Source: Kribbella amoyensis
Lineage (GTDB): Bacteria; Actinomycetota; Actinomycetes; Propionibacteriales; Kribbellaceae
Reading direction: 5' to 3'
Assembly (NCBI RefSeq): GCF_007828865.1
Contig: NZ_VIVK01000001.1
Span: 1,922,001 to 1,986,000 of the forward strand
Length of the DNA: 64,000 nucleotides
In this document: one piece after another, positions 1 to 8,277 of the stretch
Layout of the letters: each line of letters begins with the position of its first letter
Position numbering within the stretch: the first letter of the stretch is position 1
Program-made: the position numbers and the translations under genes
Notes under the pieces: model-generated
The model's database searches: none
The model's input: only the letters and a program-made list of their open reading frames with translations
What the model was told of the DNA's origin: nothing

Positions 1-391
1 TCCGCAGGTCGGTCAGCACGAGCTGCTGGAACGGTGTCGCCAGGACCAGGTCGACCGTGACGTCGAACGTGTGCCGCCGCCCGGCCAGGTACTCGTCCAG
101 CTGGCGACGGAGGTCGTCGAGCTGACCCGGTTGGCGCAGGACGCGCGGTGAGACCGCCCGCGCCAGCCGGTTCGTCATGGTCTCCTCGTCGGCGAAGGAG
201 CTGGCCACGACCTTGCCGGCCGCGGTCGCCAGCAGCATCGTGCCGATCGGGGTGTCGTGCAGGGCGTAGGAGACGTCGGCCGCGGGCAGCACCGGCGGCT
301 TCAGGTCGGGTCCGCCGAGCCGTCCGCCGGCCGGGGCGGGATCGCCGCCGGTCAGGCCGAGCCGGGCCAGCCGGTGCTCGAGATCAGTCAT
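1..391 (-). CDS. ogt: Methylated-DNA--protein-cysteine methyltransferase, N-terminal part (3' end outside window)
   Basis: Repairs O6-alkylguanine by transferring the alkyl group to its own cysteine. Only the first 130 codons are present. They read MTDLEHRLARL at the start, then an Ada/Ogt-type N-terminal domain, and at the window edge the conserved lead-in TPFQQLVLTDLR. The PCHRV active-site motif would lie beyond position 1. The ATG at 391 overlaps the stop of the upstream sigma factor gene by 8 nt, so the two are translationally coupled. Coupling of an ECF sigma factor to an alkylation repair gene suggests co-transcription. Family call is from motif memory; the missing catalytic half keeps confidence below certainty. 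Confidence 0.85.
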   Translation of the reverse strand, partial: MTDLEHRLARLGLTGGDPAPAGGRLGGPDLKPPVLPAADVSYALHDTPIGTMLLATAAGKVVASSFADEETMTNRLARAVSPRVLRQPGQLDDLRRQLDEYLAGRRHTFDVTVDLVLATPFQQLVLTDLR

Positions 392-878
392 CGTCTACTC
401 CGAGTCGGGTACGCAGGGCGGTCAGCGCGTCGCTGACCAGTCGGCGGGAGGCGGCCGGAGTGGTTTCCAGAGCCGCGGCCACCCCGTGGTGGTCCAGGTC
501 GCCGACGTACTTCAAGGTGACGGCCACCCGCTGCCGTTCGGGCAACGCGTTCACCGCCTTCCACAGATCCGGGTCGGGCCAGTCGGCCGCGTCCGGACCG
601 TCGACCTGTACCGGTGGCGCTTCGTCCAGGGGACTCTGGGGGCGGCGTGACCGGTGCAGGTCGGTGGCGCAGCGTGCGGTGATGGTCAGCAGCCAGCTGC
701 GCAGGTTCCGCGCCGACGTCAGCTTGGGGTACGCGGCGAACGCCTTCTCCCAGGCGCGCTGGGCCACGTCGTCGCCGTCGACCGGCCCCGCCAGGGCGCG
801 GGCCAACCGGGCCACGTCGCGCCAGTGCGTGTCCACGAGCACCTGGAACGGTGGCAGTCCGACCACCTTCTCGACCAT
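384..878 (-). CDS. ECF-type RNA polymerase sigma factor
   Basis: A 164-residue sigma-70 family protein. Region 2 is seen as DDVAQRAWEKAFAAYPKL followed by LRSWLLTITARCATDL, and region 4 as ALPERQRVAVTLKYVGDL with a helix-turn-helix ending ALTALRTRLG. I chose the ATG at 878 (MVEKVVGLPPFQ) because the frame upstream of it is low-complexity Arg-rich sequence that does not resemble sigma region 1. It overlaps the methyltransferase gene downstream. No anti-sigma gene is adjacent. It is the first of five ECF genes in this window. Confidence 0.9.
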   Translation of the reverse strand: MVEKVVGLPPFQVLVDTHWRDVARLARALAGPVDGDDVAQRAWEKAFAAYPKLTSARNLRSWLLTITARCATDLHRSRRPQSPLDEAPPVQVDGPDAADWPDPDLWKAVNALPERQRVAVTLKYVGDLDHHGVAAALETTPAASRRLVSDALTALRTRLGVDDD

Positions 879-1022
879 CACGCCAGTAGAACGCACCGGC
901 CGTGCAAGGTGTGAGGGCAACCCGCTGCCGTGTCGTCCCACGGTGTGGTCAGTTCCGGACAACCGTCCCGTATCCCGAGATTGTCTACTGATCGAGTCGA
1001 CTTTGATGAGAGAGTCGTTGAC

Positions 1023-1169
1023 ATGACGACGACCGGGCCGCGCGGGACAGAGGGTGGAGTGGCGACGCGCCACGCGCACGACCACCTGCTGCCGGTGCTG
1101 ACCTCCCGGTTGCTCACCCGCCGCCGGGTCATCGATCAGATGCTCACGGCCAGCGCCACCTGTCGCTGA
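1023..1169 (+). CDS. Putative sulfur-regulon leader peptide
   Basis: A 48-codon ORF (MTTTGPRGTEGG... to ...TASATCR). Its C-terminus, LLTRRRVIDQMLTASATCR, matches the recurrent actinobacterial leader-peptide pattern (Arg-rich stretch, hydrophobic, Ala/Ser, then Cys-Arg-stop) that sits in front of cysteine, sulfate and sulfonate genes. Here it precedes an organosulfur operon. The only cysteine is the penultimate codon (TGT), suited to sensing cysteinyl-tRNA supply. A GTG at 1059 preceded by a purine-rich stretch is an alternative, shorter start. Two hairpins follow the stop. Leader identity is from pattern memory; the attenuation role is inferred. Confidence 0.7.
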   Translation: MTTTGPRGTEGGVATRHAHDHLLPVLTSRLLTRRRVIDQMLTASATCR

Positions 1170-1182
1170 TCACCCGTACCCC

Positions 1183-1235
1183 GCGGCCTGCCGAGGCCGC
1201 CGGACCGGGTCCCCGCCCACCGCCGGGCGCGGACC
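1183..1235 (+). promoter_or_regulatory. Two consecutive hairpins after the leader peptide (possible attenuator)
   Basis: Hairpin A is a perfect 7-bp stem (1183-1189 with 1194-1200) with a 4-nt loop, beginning 13 nt after the leader stop codon. Hairpin B pairs 1208-1218 with 1225-1235, two 5-bp helices separated by one C-C mismatch. There is no clear U-tract. Position between leader ORF and the first structural gene suggests attenuation or control of the 1340 gene; mechanism is inferred. Confidence 0.5.
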
Positions 1236-1339
1236 ACGCCGTACGCCGATGAGGGGCCGCTGACGGCCCGCTGAATCCCACCCACCCGGTCGCACCACCG
1301 TCGGTCGCGATCGGTTCGTCCCTGCCCCGAGGGAGTGCC

Positions 1340-1891
1340 ATGTCCGTCCATGCGTTCAACCCTGCCCAGAACGGCCGGCCCGGGCTCACCGTCGTGCCCG
1401 ACCACACCGAGGAGCGGACCGTCGACGCCGCCGTGTTCCGCTCGGTCTTCCGCCGGCACGCCGCCGGTGTCGTGGTGATCACCGCCGACGCCGGCCACGG
1501 CCCGGTCGGCTTCACCGCGACCTCGCTCGTCTCGGTCAGCCTGCTGCCGCCGCTGGTGTCGTTCTCGCTCGCCACCTCCGCGTCCAGCTGGCCGGCCATC
1601 AGCAGCACCGGCAGCCTGGTGATCAACTTCCTGGACGCCGGCCAGCGCGACCTGGCCGGCCGGTTCGCCACCAGCGGGATCGACCGGTTCGCCGAGCCGA
1701 CCCGCTGGTCCCGGCTGGGCACCGGCGAACCCGTCCTGGACGACGCCCCGAGCTTCCTGCGGGCCCAGGTCGAGCACCGGTTCGCGGTCGGCGAGAACCA
1801 CATCGTCGTGGCCCGGCTCGCCGGCCACGCCGAACGCCGCGAGCACAGCCCGCTGCTCTACCACGACGGCCAGTACGTCACCACCGCCTGA
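1340..1891 (+). CDS. Flavin reductase-like domain protein (FMN reductase partner of a monooxygenase)
   Basis: A 183-residue protein of the flavin-reductase-like (split-barrel FMN-binding) family. The core is seen as FRRHAAGVVVITAD, then GFTATSLVSVSLLPPLVSFSLA, SLVINFLDAGQ and a C-terminal SPLLYHDGQY. These proteins reduce FMN with NAD(P)H and hand it to a flavin-dependent monooxygenase. Such an enzyme is encoded in the same operon at 4544. It is the first structural gene behind the leader peptide, and the substrate-binding protein gene follows 33 nt later. Confidence 0.85.
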   Translation: MSVHAFNPAQNGRPGLTVVPDHTEERTVDAAVFRSVFRRHAAGVVVITADAGHGPVGFTATSLVSVSLLPPLVSFSLATSASSWPAISSTGSLVINFLDAGQRDLAGRFATSGIDRFAEPTRWSRLGTGEPVLDDAPSFLRAQVEHRFAVGENHIVVARLAGHAERREHSPLLYHDGQYVTTA

Positions 1892-1924
1892 CACCCCTGA
1901 CGCACGAAGGAGGGCACTCCGCCC

Positions 1925-2992
1925 ATGCCTAAGAAATCACTCGTCGCCCTCGCCGGAGCCCTGGCAGCCGCCACGCTGCTCGCGGGCTGCGGTGGTGACG
2001 CCAACGCGGGTGCCGGTGGCCCGAAGCTGGCCCTCGACGCCGCGCTCCCGACCGAGGTCCCGGACGGCGTGAAGATCGTCGTCGGCGACCCGACCACCGA
2101 GAAGGCGCTGAAGCTTTCCGGCCAACTCGGCAAGGTGGACAAGTTCGTCCAGTTCGCCAACCTGAGTGGCGGTCCGCAGACCACCGAGGCGTTCCGGGCC
2201 AAGGCGCTCGACGTCGGTTCGGTCGCCGAGATCCCGCCGATCCACGCCACCTGGACCGGGCTGCAGGTCAAGATCGTCGCCTCGAAGTTCCGCCAGGACG
2301 CGCTGAACCACCCGATCTACGAGCTCGGCATCGCGCCCGGGGTCCAGGTAAAGACACTGCCGGACCTGAAGGGCAAGAAGGTCGCGTTCAGCCCCGGCCA
2401 GGCCCAGGGCGCGCTGGTCCTCAAGGTGCTGAAGAAAGCCGGTCTGACCAAGGAGGACGTCAAGCTGGTCGAGCTGCCCAGTACGGGTGACGTCTACTCC
2501 AGCGCGTTGTCGGCCAAGCAGGTCGACGTCGCCCCGATCGGCGGCGTCCAGATCAAGCGGTACCTGAGCAAGTACGGCAAGGACGGCGCCGCCACCATCC
2601 GGCACGGCATCCGCGACGACGCGGGTCACCTGTACGTCGCGACCGAGTCGCTGGAGGACGCCGGCAAGGCCGCCGCGATCCGTGCGTACGTCGCTGCCTG
2701 GGGCGTCGCCCAGGACTGGACCGACAAGCACCCGAAGGAATGGATCGACGGGTACTACGTGAAGGACCAGGGCCTGACCGCGGCCGACGGGCAGTGGCTC
2801 GTCGACAACGCCGGGCACCCGGACATCAGCGGGGACTGGAGTGCCGCGATCGAGCGGCAGCAGGAAACGATCGAGTTGCTGGCACAGGAGACCGGCAACG
2901 ACGTGATCCAGGCCAAGGACCTCTACGACCTGCGGTTCCAGAGCGTCGCGCCCGACGCGATCAAGGCCGCCGGAGCGGGAGCAGCGAAATGA
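1925..2992 (+). CDS. ABC transporter substrate-binding lipoprotein (sulfonate/nitrate/taurine type)
   Basis: A 355-residue lipoprotein. It has a Lys-rich n-region, a hydrophobic h-region and a lipobox LLAG-C with Cys22, so it is anchored outside the membrane. The mature part resembles SsuA/TauA-like periplasmic proteins: GLQVKIVASK, LKGKKVAFSPGQAQGALVLKVL, then a second lobe ending GNDVIQAKDLYDLRFQ. It probably captures an aliphatic sulfonate or other organosulfur compound. A strong AAGGAGG lies just before the ATG. The stop overlaps the permease start by 4 nt. Confidence 0.85.
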   Translation: MPKKSLVALAGALAAATLLAGCGGDANAGAGGPKLALDAALPTEVPDGVKIVVGDPTTEKALKLSGQLGKVDKFVQFANLSGGPQTTEAFRAKALDVGSVAEIPPIHATWTGLQVKIVASKFRQDALNHPIYELGIAPGVQVKTLPDLKGKKVAFSPGQAQGALVLKVLKKAGLTKEDVKLVELPSTGDVYSSALSAKQVDVAPIGGVQIKRYLSKYGKDGAATIRHGIRDDAGHLYVATESLEDAGKAAAIRAYVAAWGVAQDWTDKHPKEWIDGYYVKDQGLTAADGQWLVDNAGHPDISGDWSAAIERQQETIELLAQETGNDVIQAKDLYDLRFQSVAPDAIKAAGAGAAK

Positions 2993-3843
2993 GCGGACAG
3001 ACAGCGACCTTGTCCGGGGTGCGCGCCGAGCGCGAGCGCACCGTCGTCACCCAGCCGGTCCGGGCCCGCAAGCGGCTCGGTCCCGGCCGGCCGATCCGGT
3101 TCGGCGCCGCGATCGGACCCGCTCTGCTGCTGGTGATCTGGAGTATCGGATCCGCCGTCGGCTGGCTCGATCCACGGGTGCTCTCGGCACCGTGGACCGT
3201 CGTCACCACCGCCGGCGACCTGATCGCCGACGGCCGGCTGCAGTCCAACCTGCTCACCTCGACGCAGCGGGCCGTCGTCGGGCTCGGCCTGGGCGTCCTG
3301 CTCGGCACGGTGCTGGCGTTGCTGTCCGGCCTGAGCCGGATCGGCGAGGCGATCCTGGACGGGCCGATCCAGATCAAGCGGGCGATCCCGTCGCTGGCGT
3401 TGCTGCCGCTGCTGATCCTCTGGCTCGGCATCGGTGAGTCGATGAAGATCACCACGATCACCCTCGGCGTCTTCGTCCCGATCTACATCCACACCCACAA
3501 CGGCCTGCGCACCATCGACAGCCGGTACGTCGAACTCGCGCAGACCGTCGGCCTGTCCCGGTCGGAGTTCATCCGCCGGGTGGTCCTGCCGGGCGCGCTG
3601 CCCGGGTTCCTGCTCGGCCTGCGGTTCGCGGTCACCGGGGCCTGGCTCTCGCTGGTCGTGGTCGAGCAGATCAACTCGACCAGCGGCATCGGCTACATGA
3701 TGGAGCTGGCCCGGACCTACGGGCAGACGGACATCATCATCGTCGGCCTGGTCCTGTACGGCATCCTCGGCCTGCTCTCCGACGGCATCGTACGACTGGT
3801 TCAGAGGAGGGCCCTGTCATGGCGACGCACCCTGGCGGACTGA
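2989..3843 (+). CDS. ABC transporter permease (SsuC/TauC-like)
   Basis: A 284-residue BPD-type inner-membrane permease with about six hydrophobic segments starting near residue 40. The EAA loop contact site is seen as ELAQTVGLSRSEFIRRVVLPGALPGFLLGLRFA, split here for length: ELAQTVGLSRSEF then VVLPGALPGFLLGLR. The ATG at 2989 is set by an ATGA overlap with the substrate-binding protein gene. It forms the channel of the importer with 1925 and 3819. Confidence 0.9.
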   Translation: MSGQTATLSGVRAERERTVVTQPVRARKRLGPGRPIRFGAAIGPALLLVIWSIGSAVGWLDPRVLSAPWTVVTTAGDLIADGRLQSNLLTSTQRAVVGLGLGVLLGTVLALLSGLSRIGEAILDGPIQIKRAIPSLALLPLLILWLGIGESMKITTITLGVFVPIYIHTHNGLRTIDSRYVELAQTVGLSRSEFIRRVVLPGALPGFLLGLRFAVTGAWLSLVVVEQINSTSGIGYMMELARTYGQTDIIIVGLVLYGILGLLSDGIVRLVQRRALSWRRTLAD

Positions 3844-4547
3844 CGACACTGGCTCCTGCGGTCGAGGTCCGTGACCTGGTCCGCTCCTACGACGGGCGGG
3901 CGGTCCTGGACCAGCTCGACCTGACCATCGCGCCGGGCGAGTTCGTCGCCCTGCTCGGCAAGAGCGGCTCGGGCAAATCCACCTTGCTGCGCGCGCTGGC
4001 CGGACTCGACCACGACGTCACCGGTACCGGCGAGCTGGCCGTCCCGGCGAACGTGTCGGTGGTCTTCCAGGACTCCCGGTTGTTGCCCTGGGCCCGTGTT
4101 CTCGACAACGTCGTGCTCGGGCTGTCCGGTGACGCGGCCGAGAAGGGGCGGCAGAGCCTGGCCGAGGTCGGGCTCGCCGGTCGCGAGAAGGCCTGGCCGA
4201 ACGAGCTGTCCGGGGGCGAGCAGCAGCGCGTCGCCCTGGCCCGCTCACTGGTCCGCGAACCGGAGCTGCTGCTCGCGGACGAGCCGTTCGGCGCCCTGGA
4301 CGCGTTGACCCGGCTGAAGATGCACGTCCTGTTGCGGAAACTCTGCGAGGCGCACCAGCCCGCGGTCCTGCTGGTCACCCACGACGTGGACGAGTCGATC
4401 GTGCTCGCCGACCGGGTGATCGTGCTGGACGAGGGCCGGATCGTCGCCGAGGAGCGGATCGAGCTGGCCGCTCCGCGCAGTCCCGCCGACCCCGGGTTCG
4501 CCGCGATCCGGGCCCGCCTTCTCGACGCTCTGGGAGTTTCGCTGTGA
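3819..4547 (+). CDS. ABC transporter ATP-binding protein (SsuB/TauB-like)
   Basis: A 242-residue ATPase. Walker A is GKSGSGKST (residues 47-55), Q-loop VVFQDSRLLPWA near 81-92, signature LSGGEQQ (130-136), Walker B LLLADEP (150-156) and the switch histidine in LLVTHDVDES. The Q-loop form with RLLPW is typical of nitrate/sulfonate/taurine importers. An AGAGGAGG Shine-Dalgarno lies inside the permease gene, whose 3' end it overlaps by 25 nt. Confidence 0.92.
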   Translation: MATHPGGLTTLAPAVEVRDLVRSYDGRAVLDQLDLTIAPGEFVALLGKSGSGKSTLLRALAGLDHDVTGTGELAVPANVSVVFQDSRLLPWARVLDNVVLGLSGDAAEKGRQSLAEVGLAGREKAWPNELSGGEQQRVALARSLVREPELLLADEPFGALDALTRLKMHVLLRKLCEAHQPAVLLVTHDVDESIVLADRVIVLDEGRIVAEERIELAAPRSPADPGFAAIRARLLDALGVSL

Positions 4548-5881
4548 CCAGACATCTGCACCTGAACGCGTTCCTGATGAGCACCGGGCACCACGAGGCG
4601 TCCTGGCGGCTGCCGGAGAGCAACCCGTTCGCGAACACCGAGGTCGAGCACTACCGGGAGCTGGCCCGGATCGCCGAACGGGCGAAGTTCGACTCGATCT
4701 TCTTCGCCGACTCCCCGGTCCTGCTCGGCGACATCGGCCGGCGGCCCGCGGGCTCGCTCGAACCCACGGTCCTGCTCACCGCGATCGCGGCCGCCACCTC
4801 CCGGATCGGCCTGATCGCGACCGCGTCCACGACGTACAACGAGCCGTTCAACCTGGCTCGCCGGTTCGCCAGTGTGGACCACGTCAGCGGTGGCCGGGCC
4901 GGGTGGAACGTGGTCACCACCGCGGGTCCCGAGGCGGCCCGGAACTTCAACCTATCCGACCAGCCCGCGCACGCGGAACGGTACGAGCGGGCGGCCGAGT
5001 TCCTGGAGATCGCCTTCAAGCTGTGGGACTCGTGGGAGGACGGTGCCGCGATCGCCGACAAGGCGGCCGGCGTCTGGGGCGACAACGAGCGGGTCCGGCC
5101 GATCGACCACCTCGGCCGGCACTTCCAGGTCCGCGGGCCGCTCAACCTGCCGCGGGCGCCCCAGGGGTACCCGTTGATCGTCCAGGCCGGCTCGTCCGAG
5201 GACGGGAAGGGCCTGGCCGCGCGGTACGCGGAGGCCGTGTTCACCGCGCAGCAGACGCTGGCGGACGCGCAGGCGTTCTACGCCGACCTGAAGGCCCGGA
5301 CGTCCGCGCTCGGCCGGGACCCGGACGGGATCAAGATCCTGCCGGGCATCGTGCCGGTGATCGGGTCGACCGAGACCGAGGCGCTCGCGCTGGAACGCGA
5401 ACTGGACGAGCTGATCAAGCCCGAGTACGCGCGGGCCCAGCTGGCCAGGACGTTGCGGGTGTCCCCGGACGACCTGCCGCTGGACCAGCAACTGCCGGCC
5501 GAGTTGCCGGACGAGGACGAAATCGAGGGCGCGAAGAGCCGGTACACGCTGATCGTCTCCCTGGCTCACCGGGAGAAGCTGACCGTGCGGGAGCTGATCG
5601 GCCGGCTGGGTGGTGGCCGCGGTCACCGTACCTTCAGCGGGACGCCGGAGCAGGTGGCGGACGCGATCCAGGACTGGTTCGACCAGGGTGCGGCCGACGG
5701 GTTCAACATCATGCCCGCGGTGCTGCCGTCGGGGTTGGTCGCGTTCGCGGAGCACGTGGTGCCGTTGCTGCAGGAGCGCGGGTTGTTCCGGCGGGAGTAC
5801 GAGGGGACGACGTTGCGCGAGCACTACGGTCTCGCCCGCCCGGTGGGCCGGACGTCTTCGTTGCAGGAGGCAACTGCCTGA
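4544..5881 (+). CDS. LLM-class FMN-dependent monooxygenase, NtaA/SnaA/DszA family
   Basis: A 445-residue bacterial luciferase-like monooxygenase, the expected length for the nitrilotriacetate/dibenzothiophene-sulfone/DMS monooxygenase group. Recognisable segments are the N-terminal LHLNAFLMSTGHHEASWR, the FFADSP strand, SGGRAGWNVVTT, and LIVQAGSSEDGK. It uses FMNH2 from a separate reductase (gene 1340) and O2 to cleave a C-S or C-N bond. The GTG start overlaps the ATPase stop (GTGA). With the importer and reductase it makes a complete uptake and desulfonation unit; the actual substrate cannot be read from sequence. Confidence 0.88.
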   Translation: MTRHLHLNAFLMSTGHHEASWRLPESNPFANTEVEHYRELARIAERAKFDSIFFADSPVLLGDIGRRPAGSLEPTVLLTAIAAATSRIGLIATASTTYNEPFNLARRFASVDHVSGGRAGWNVVTTAGPEAARNFNLSDQPAHAERYERAAEFLEIAFKLWDSWEDGAAIADKAAGVWGDNERVRPIDHLGRHFQVRGPLNLPRAPQGYPLIVQAGSSEDGKGLAARYAEAVFTAQQTLADAQAFYADLKARTSALGRDPDGIKILPGIVPVIGSTETEALALERELDELIKPEYARAQLARTLRVSPDDLPLDQQLPAELPDEDEIEGAKSRYTLIVSLAHREKLTVRELIGRLGGGRGHRTFSGTPEQVADAIQDWFDQGAADGFNIMPAVLPSGLVAFAEHVVPLLQERGLFRREYEGTTLREHYGLARPVGRTSSLQEATA

Positions 5882-5894
5882 CCTGGGTGAAGGA

Positions 5895-5922
5895 GCCCGG
5901 GACGGTGGCGGCCGTCCCGGGC
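5895..5922 (+). terminator. Intrinsic terminator of the organosulfur operon
   Basis: A perfect 11-bp GC stem (5895-5905 with 5912-5922) and a 6-nt loop, followed by CTTCTTCTGTT. It lies 14 nt after the monooxygenase stop and between convergent genes. Confidence 0.8.
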
Positions 5923-5938
5923 CTTCTTCTGTTGGACC

Positions 5939-6915
5939 TCAGACCCGGACGACGAGTTTGCCGACGGCGGCGCCGTCCTCCATCACCCGGTGCGCCGCGC
6001 CGATCTCCTCCAGCGCGAAGACCCGGTCGATCCGGATCGGCAGCCGGCCCGCGGCCACCAGGTCGACGTACCGCTGGAACGCGTCGGCGGGCAGGTCCGA
6101 GCTCTCCCCGCCGTACGCGGTGAGCCGGACGCCGTTCGGGAGATAGCCGATCGGGTAGAAGTCGGGGATCGTCCACGCGTCGCTCAGCATGCCGGTGAAA
6201 CAAACGGTGCCGTGGATCGCGGTCGCGCGCAAGGTGTCCGGCAGGGTGTTGGTGCCGACAAGCTCGAGGGCCGCGTAGACGCCTTCGGGCCGGATCGCGC
6301 GGACCTGGCCGGCGACGTCGCCGTCATCGACAAGAGGGTGGTCGACGCCGAGTTTCGCCAGCAGGGCAAGGCGATCCGGGTTCCGCGTCGTCGAGAGGAC
6401 GGTGAGGCCGGCCTCCTTCGCGAGTACGGCCGCCGCGACGCCGATCGAGGACGTGCCGCCACGGACGAGCAACGTCTGGCCGGCCTGGATACCGAGGCCG
6501 GTGTGCAGCGATCCGTGGGCGGTCTGCAGCATTCGGGGAGGGCGCCGAGCGTGGCCCAGTCGAGCTCGGTACGGACCGGGATCACGGAGCCGGCCGGGAC
6601 GACGACGTACTCGGCGTACCCGCCGTCGTACTCGCGGCCCATCCCGCCCATCATCGCGACCACCTGCTGTCCGGGCTCGAACTCGCCGCCGGGCGCGAGG
6701 TCGATCGTGCCGGTGGCCTCGATCCCGGGGATCACCGGGAACCGGGCGTTCGTCGCCAGGCCGGCCCGGAGGTGGTACTCGGACCGGTTCAGCCCGAAGG
6801 CCTCGACCTTGATCCGGACCCAGCCGGCCGGCGGGACGGGAATGGGCACCCGGGTGACGCGGAGTTCTTCGGGCGGAACGGGGCCGGTCAGGACGACGGC
6901 GCGCATCTCATTCAC
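5939..6915 (-). pseudogene. Zinc-binding/quinone oxidoreductase (MDR family), single-base frameshift
   Basis: Two overlapping frames together make one full medium-chain reductase. The N-terminal part (6915 down to about 6534) begins MNEMRAVVLTGPVPPEELRV and carries the GroES-like domain up to LDWATLGALPE. The C-terminal part (6532 to 5939) continues MLQTAHGSLHTGLG, then the NADPH-binding GGTSSIGVAAAVLA and ends GAAVGKLVVRV. At the junction the sequence is CCC-GA-ATG where GAG-ATG is expected, so one base is missing at about 6532. Either an inactivating deletion or a sequencing error. The last frame also happens to begin with ATG at 6532, but a split enzyme is unlikely. Confidence 0.85.
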
Positions 6916-7091
6916 CGGTCCAGTTTGCCGGGTGGTTTCGTATTCCCCGCGCGGAGGCCGGGACCGGCTTTGTCCGCGCGTGAATCTTTTTCGCCTTCCG
7001 GGTTTATCGGCGGCCCCGGCTGCAATCGTTTTCCCGCGACTCGGCGTGGCTGGGTGACGCGGCCCCGGACCGACGTGCCAGAGTTGACCTC

Positions 7092-7967
7092 ATGGCGAAA
7101 CGCCCGAGCGTCATTGCTCATCGCGGCGCGAGTGAGAACAGTCCCGAGCACACCCTGGCGGCGTACCGGCGCGCTCTGGACGCCGGCGCGGACGGGTTCG
7201 AGTGCGACGTCCGGCTCACCTCCGACGGCCACCTGGTCTGCGTCCACGACCGCCGGATCGAGCGCACCTCGAACGGGACCGGCGTGCTGTCGACGATGAG
7301 CCTGGAGGAGCTCGACGCCTTCGACTGGGGCTCCTGGAAGCACCCGTGGGCCGACCTCGACGAGGAGGCCGACCTGCCCGACCCGGACGTCACCAAGGTG
7401 CTGACCCTGGAAACCCTGCTCGCCACCGTCCGCGACGCCGGCCGCCCGATCGAGCTGGCGATCGAGACCAAGCACCCGACCCGGTACGCCGGGCTGGTCG
7501 AACGCCGCCTGATCGAGGCGCTGGACCGCTTCGGCTGGGCCCATCCCCGGATCGGGACCGAGTCCCCGGCCCGGGTGATGTCGTTCTCCTGGCTCTCGCT
7601 CCGCCGCGTCCGCACGATGGCGCCGGGGCTGCGGACGGTCCTGCTGATGGACCGGGTGCCGCTGCGCTTCCGCGACGGCTCGCTCCCGACCGGCGTCTCG
7701 TACGCGGGTCCGAGCCTGGAGATCGTCACCGCCCACCCCGAGTACGTCGACCGAGCGCACAAGCACGGCCACCAGGTCCACGTCTGGACCGTCAACGCGG
7801 ACGAGGACGTCCGGCACTGCCGCGACATCGGCGTGGACGCCATCATCAGCGACCGCCCGCAGCAGGCCCTGAAGACGCTCGCCGACCCCACTCCGGCCCT
7901 CCCGCTGGCCCTCCGCCGCCCCAGGACGGCCCGCCGCCCGCTCCGCCGCACTCCCCGCAAGCTTTAG
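7092..7967 (+). CDS. Glycerophosphodiester phosphodiesterase
   Basis: A 291-residue GDPD-family TIM-barrel enzyme hydrolysing glycerophosphodiesters to sn-glycerol 3-phosphate and an alcohol. The signature HRGASENSPEHTLAAY near residue 10, then FECDVRLTSDGHLVCVHD, gives the catalytic His/Glu/Asp and second His. ELAIETKHP and VHVWTVNADEDV complete the barrel. There is no signal peptide, so it is likely cytoplasmic. The C-terminal 20 residues are Arg/Pro-rich. The ATG at 7092 has only a weak ribosome binding site. Confidence 0.92.
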   Translation: MAKRPSVIAHRGASENSPEHTLAAYRRALDAGADGFECDVRLTSDGHLVCVHDRRIERTSNGTGVLSTMSLEELDAFDWGSWKHPWADLDEEADLPDPDVTKVLTLETLLATVRDAGRPIELAIETKHPTRYAGLVERRLIEALDRFGWAHPRIGTESPARVMSFSWLSLRRVRTMAPGLRTVLLMDRVPLRFRDGSLPTGVSYAGPSLEIVTAHPEYVDRAHKHGHQVHVWTVNADEDVRHCRDIGVDAIISDRPQQALKTLADPTPALPLALRRPRTARRPLRRTPRKL

Positions 7968-8277
7968 GGCGCTGCAGCTTCCTGCAAGGTTCCGGGTCGG
8001 AGGTATAGGTGGGCCCGCGCTGGGGTACATCCCTCTCGGCCGTCCGGCCGGGCGGTCGTTCAGCCGCGGCCGGAGATCCACTGGAATGAGTCCGGTTGCG
8101 TGACGAGATGAATGCGACCGGTAATTTGCACGTTCGATTTCGTCCGGTTTGTCACGGTTTCTCTGCTAAACGTGTGATGTTTCATGCCGATCTGTAACGG
8201 AATAACGGCAGGTGTTTTCAATGCCTCGATCTTGGGCAGAACTGTCAGTGCTGTTCCGATGACCGAGGAGACCCTGC
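7968..8277. other. 310-bp intergenic region
   Basis: No gene is supported. The part from about 8090 to 8230 is clearly more AT-rich than its surroundings and probably carries the promoter of the 8278 gene. I see no convincing -35/-10 pair or terminator. Confidence 0.5.

Noticed and set aside
3192-3437. Short plus-strand frame inside the permease
   Set aside because: Internal shadow of a well-supported gene.
8040-8270. Riboswitch upstream of the RsbW-like gene
   Set aside because: The region is AT-richer but shows no aptamer motif I recognise.
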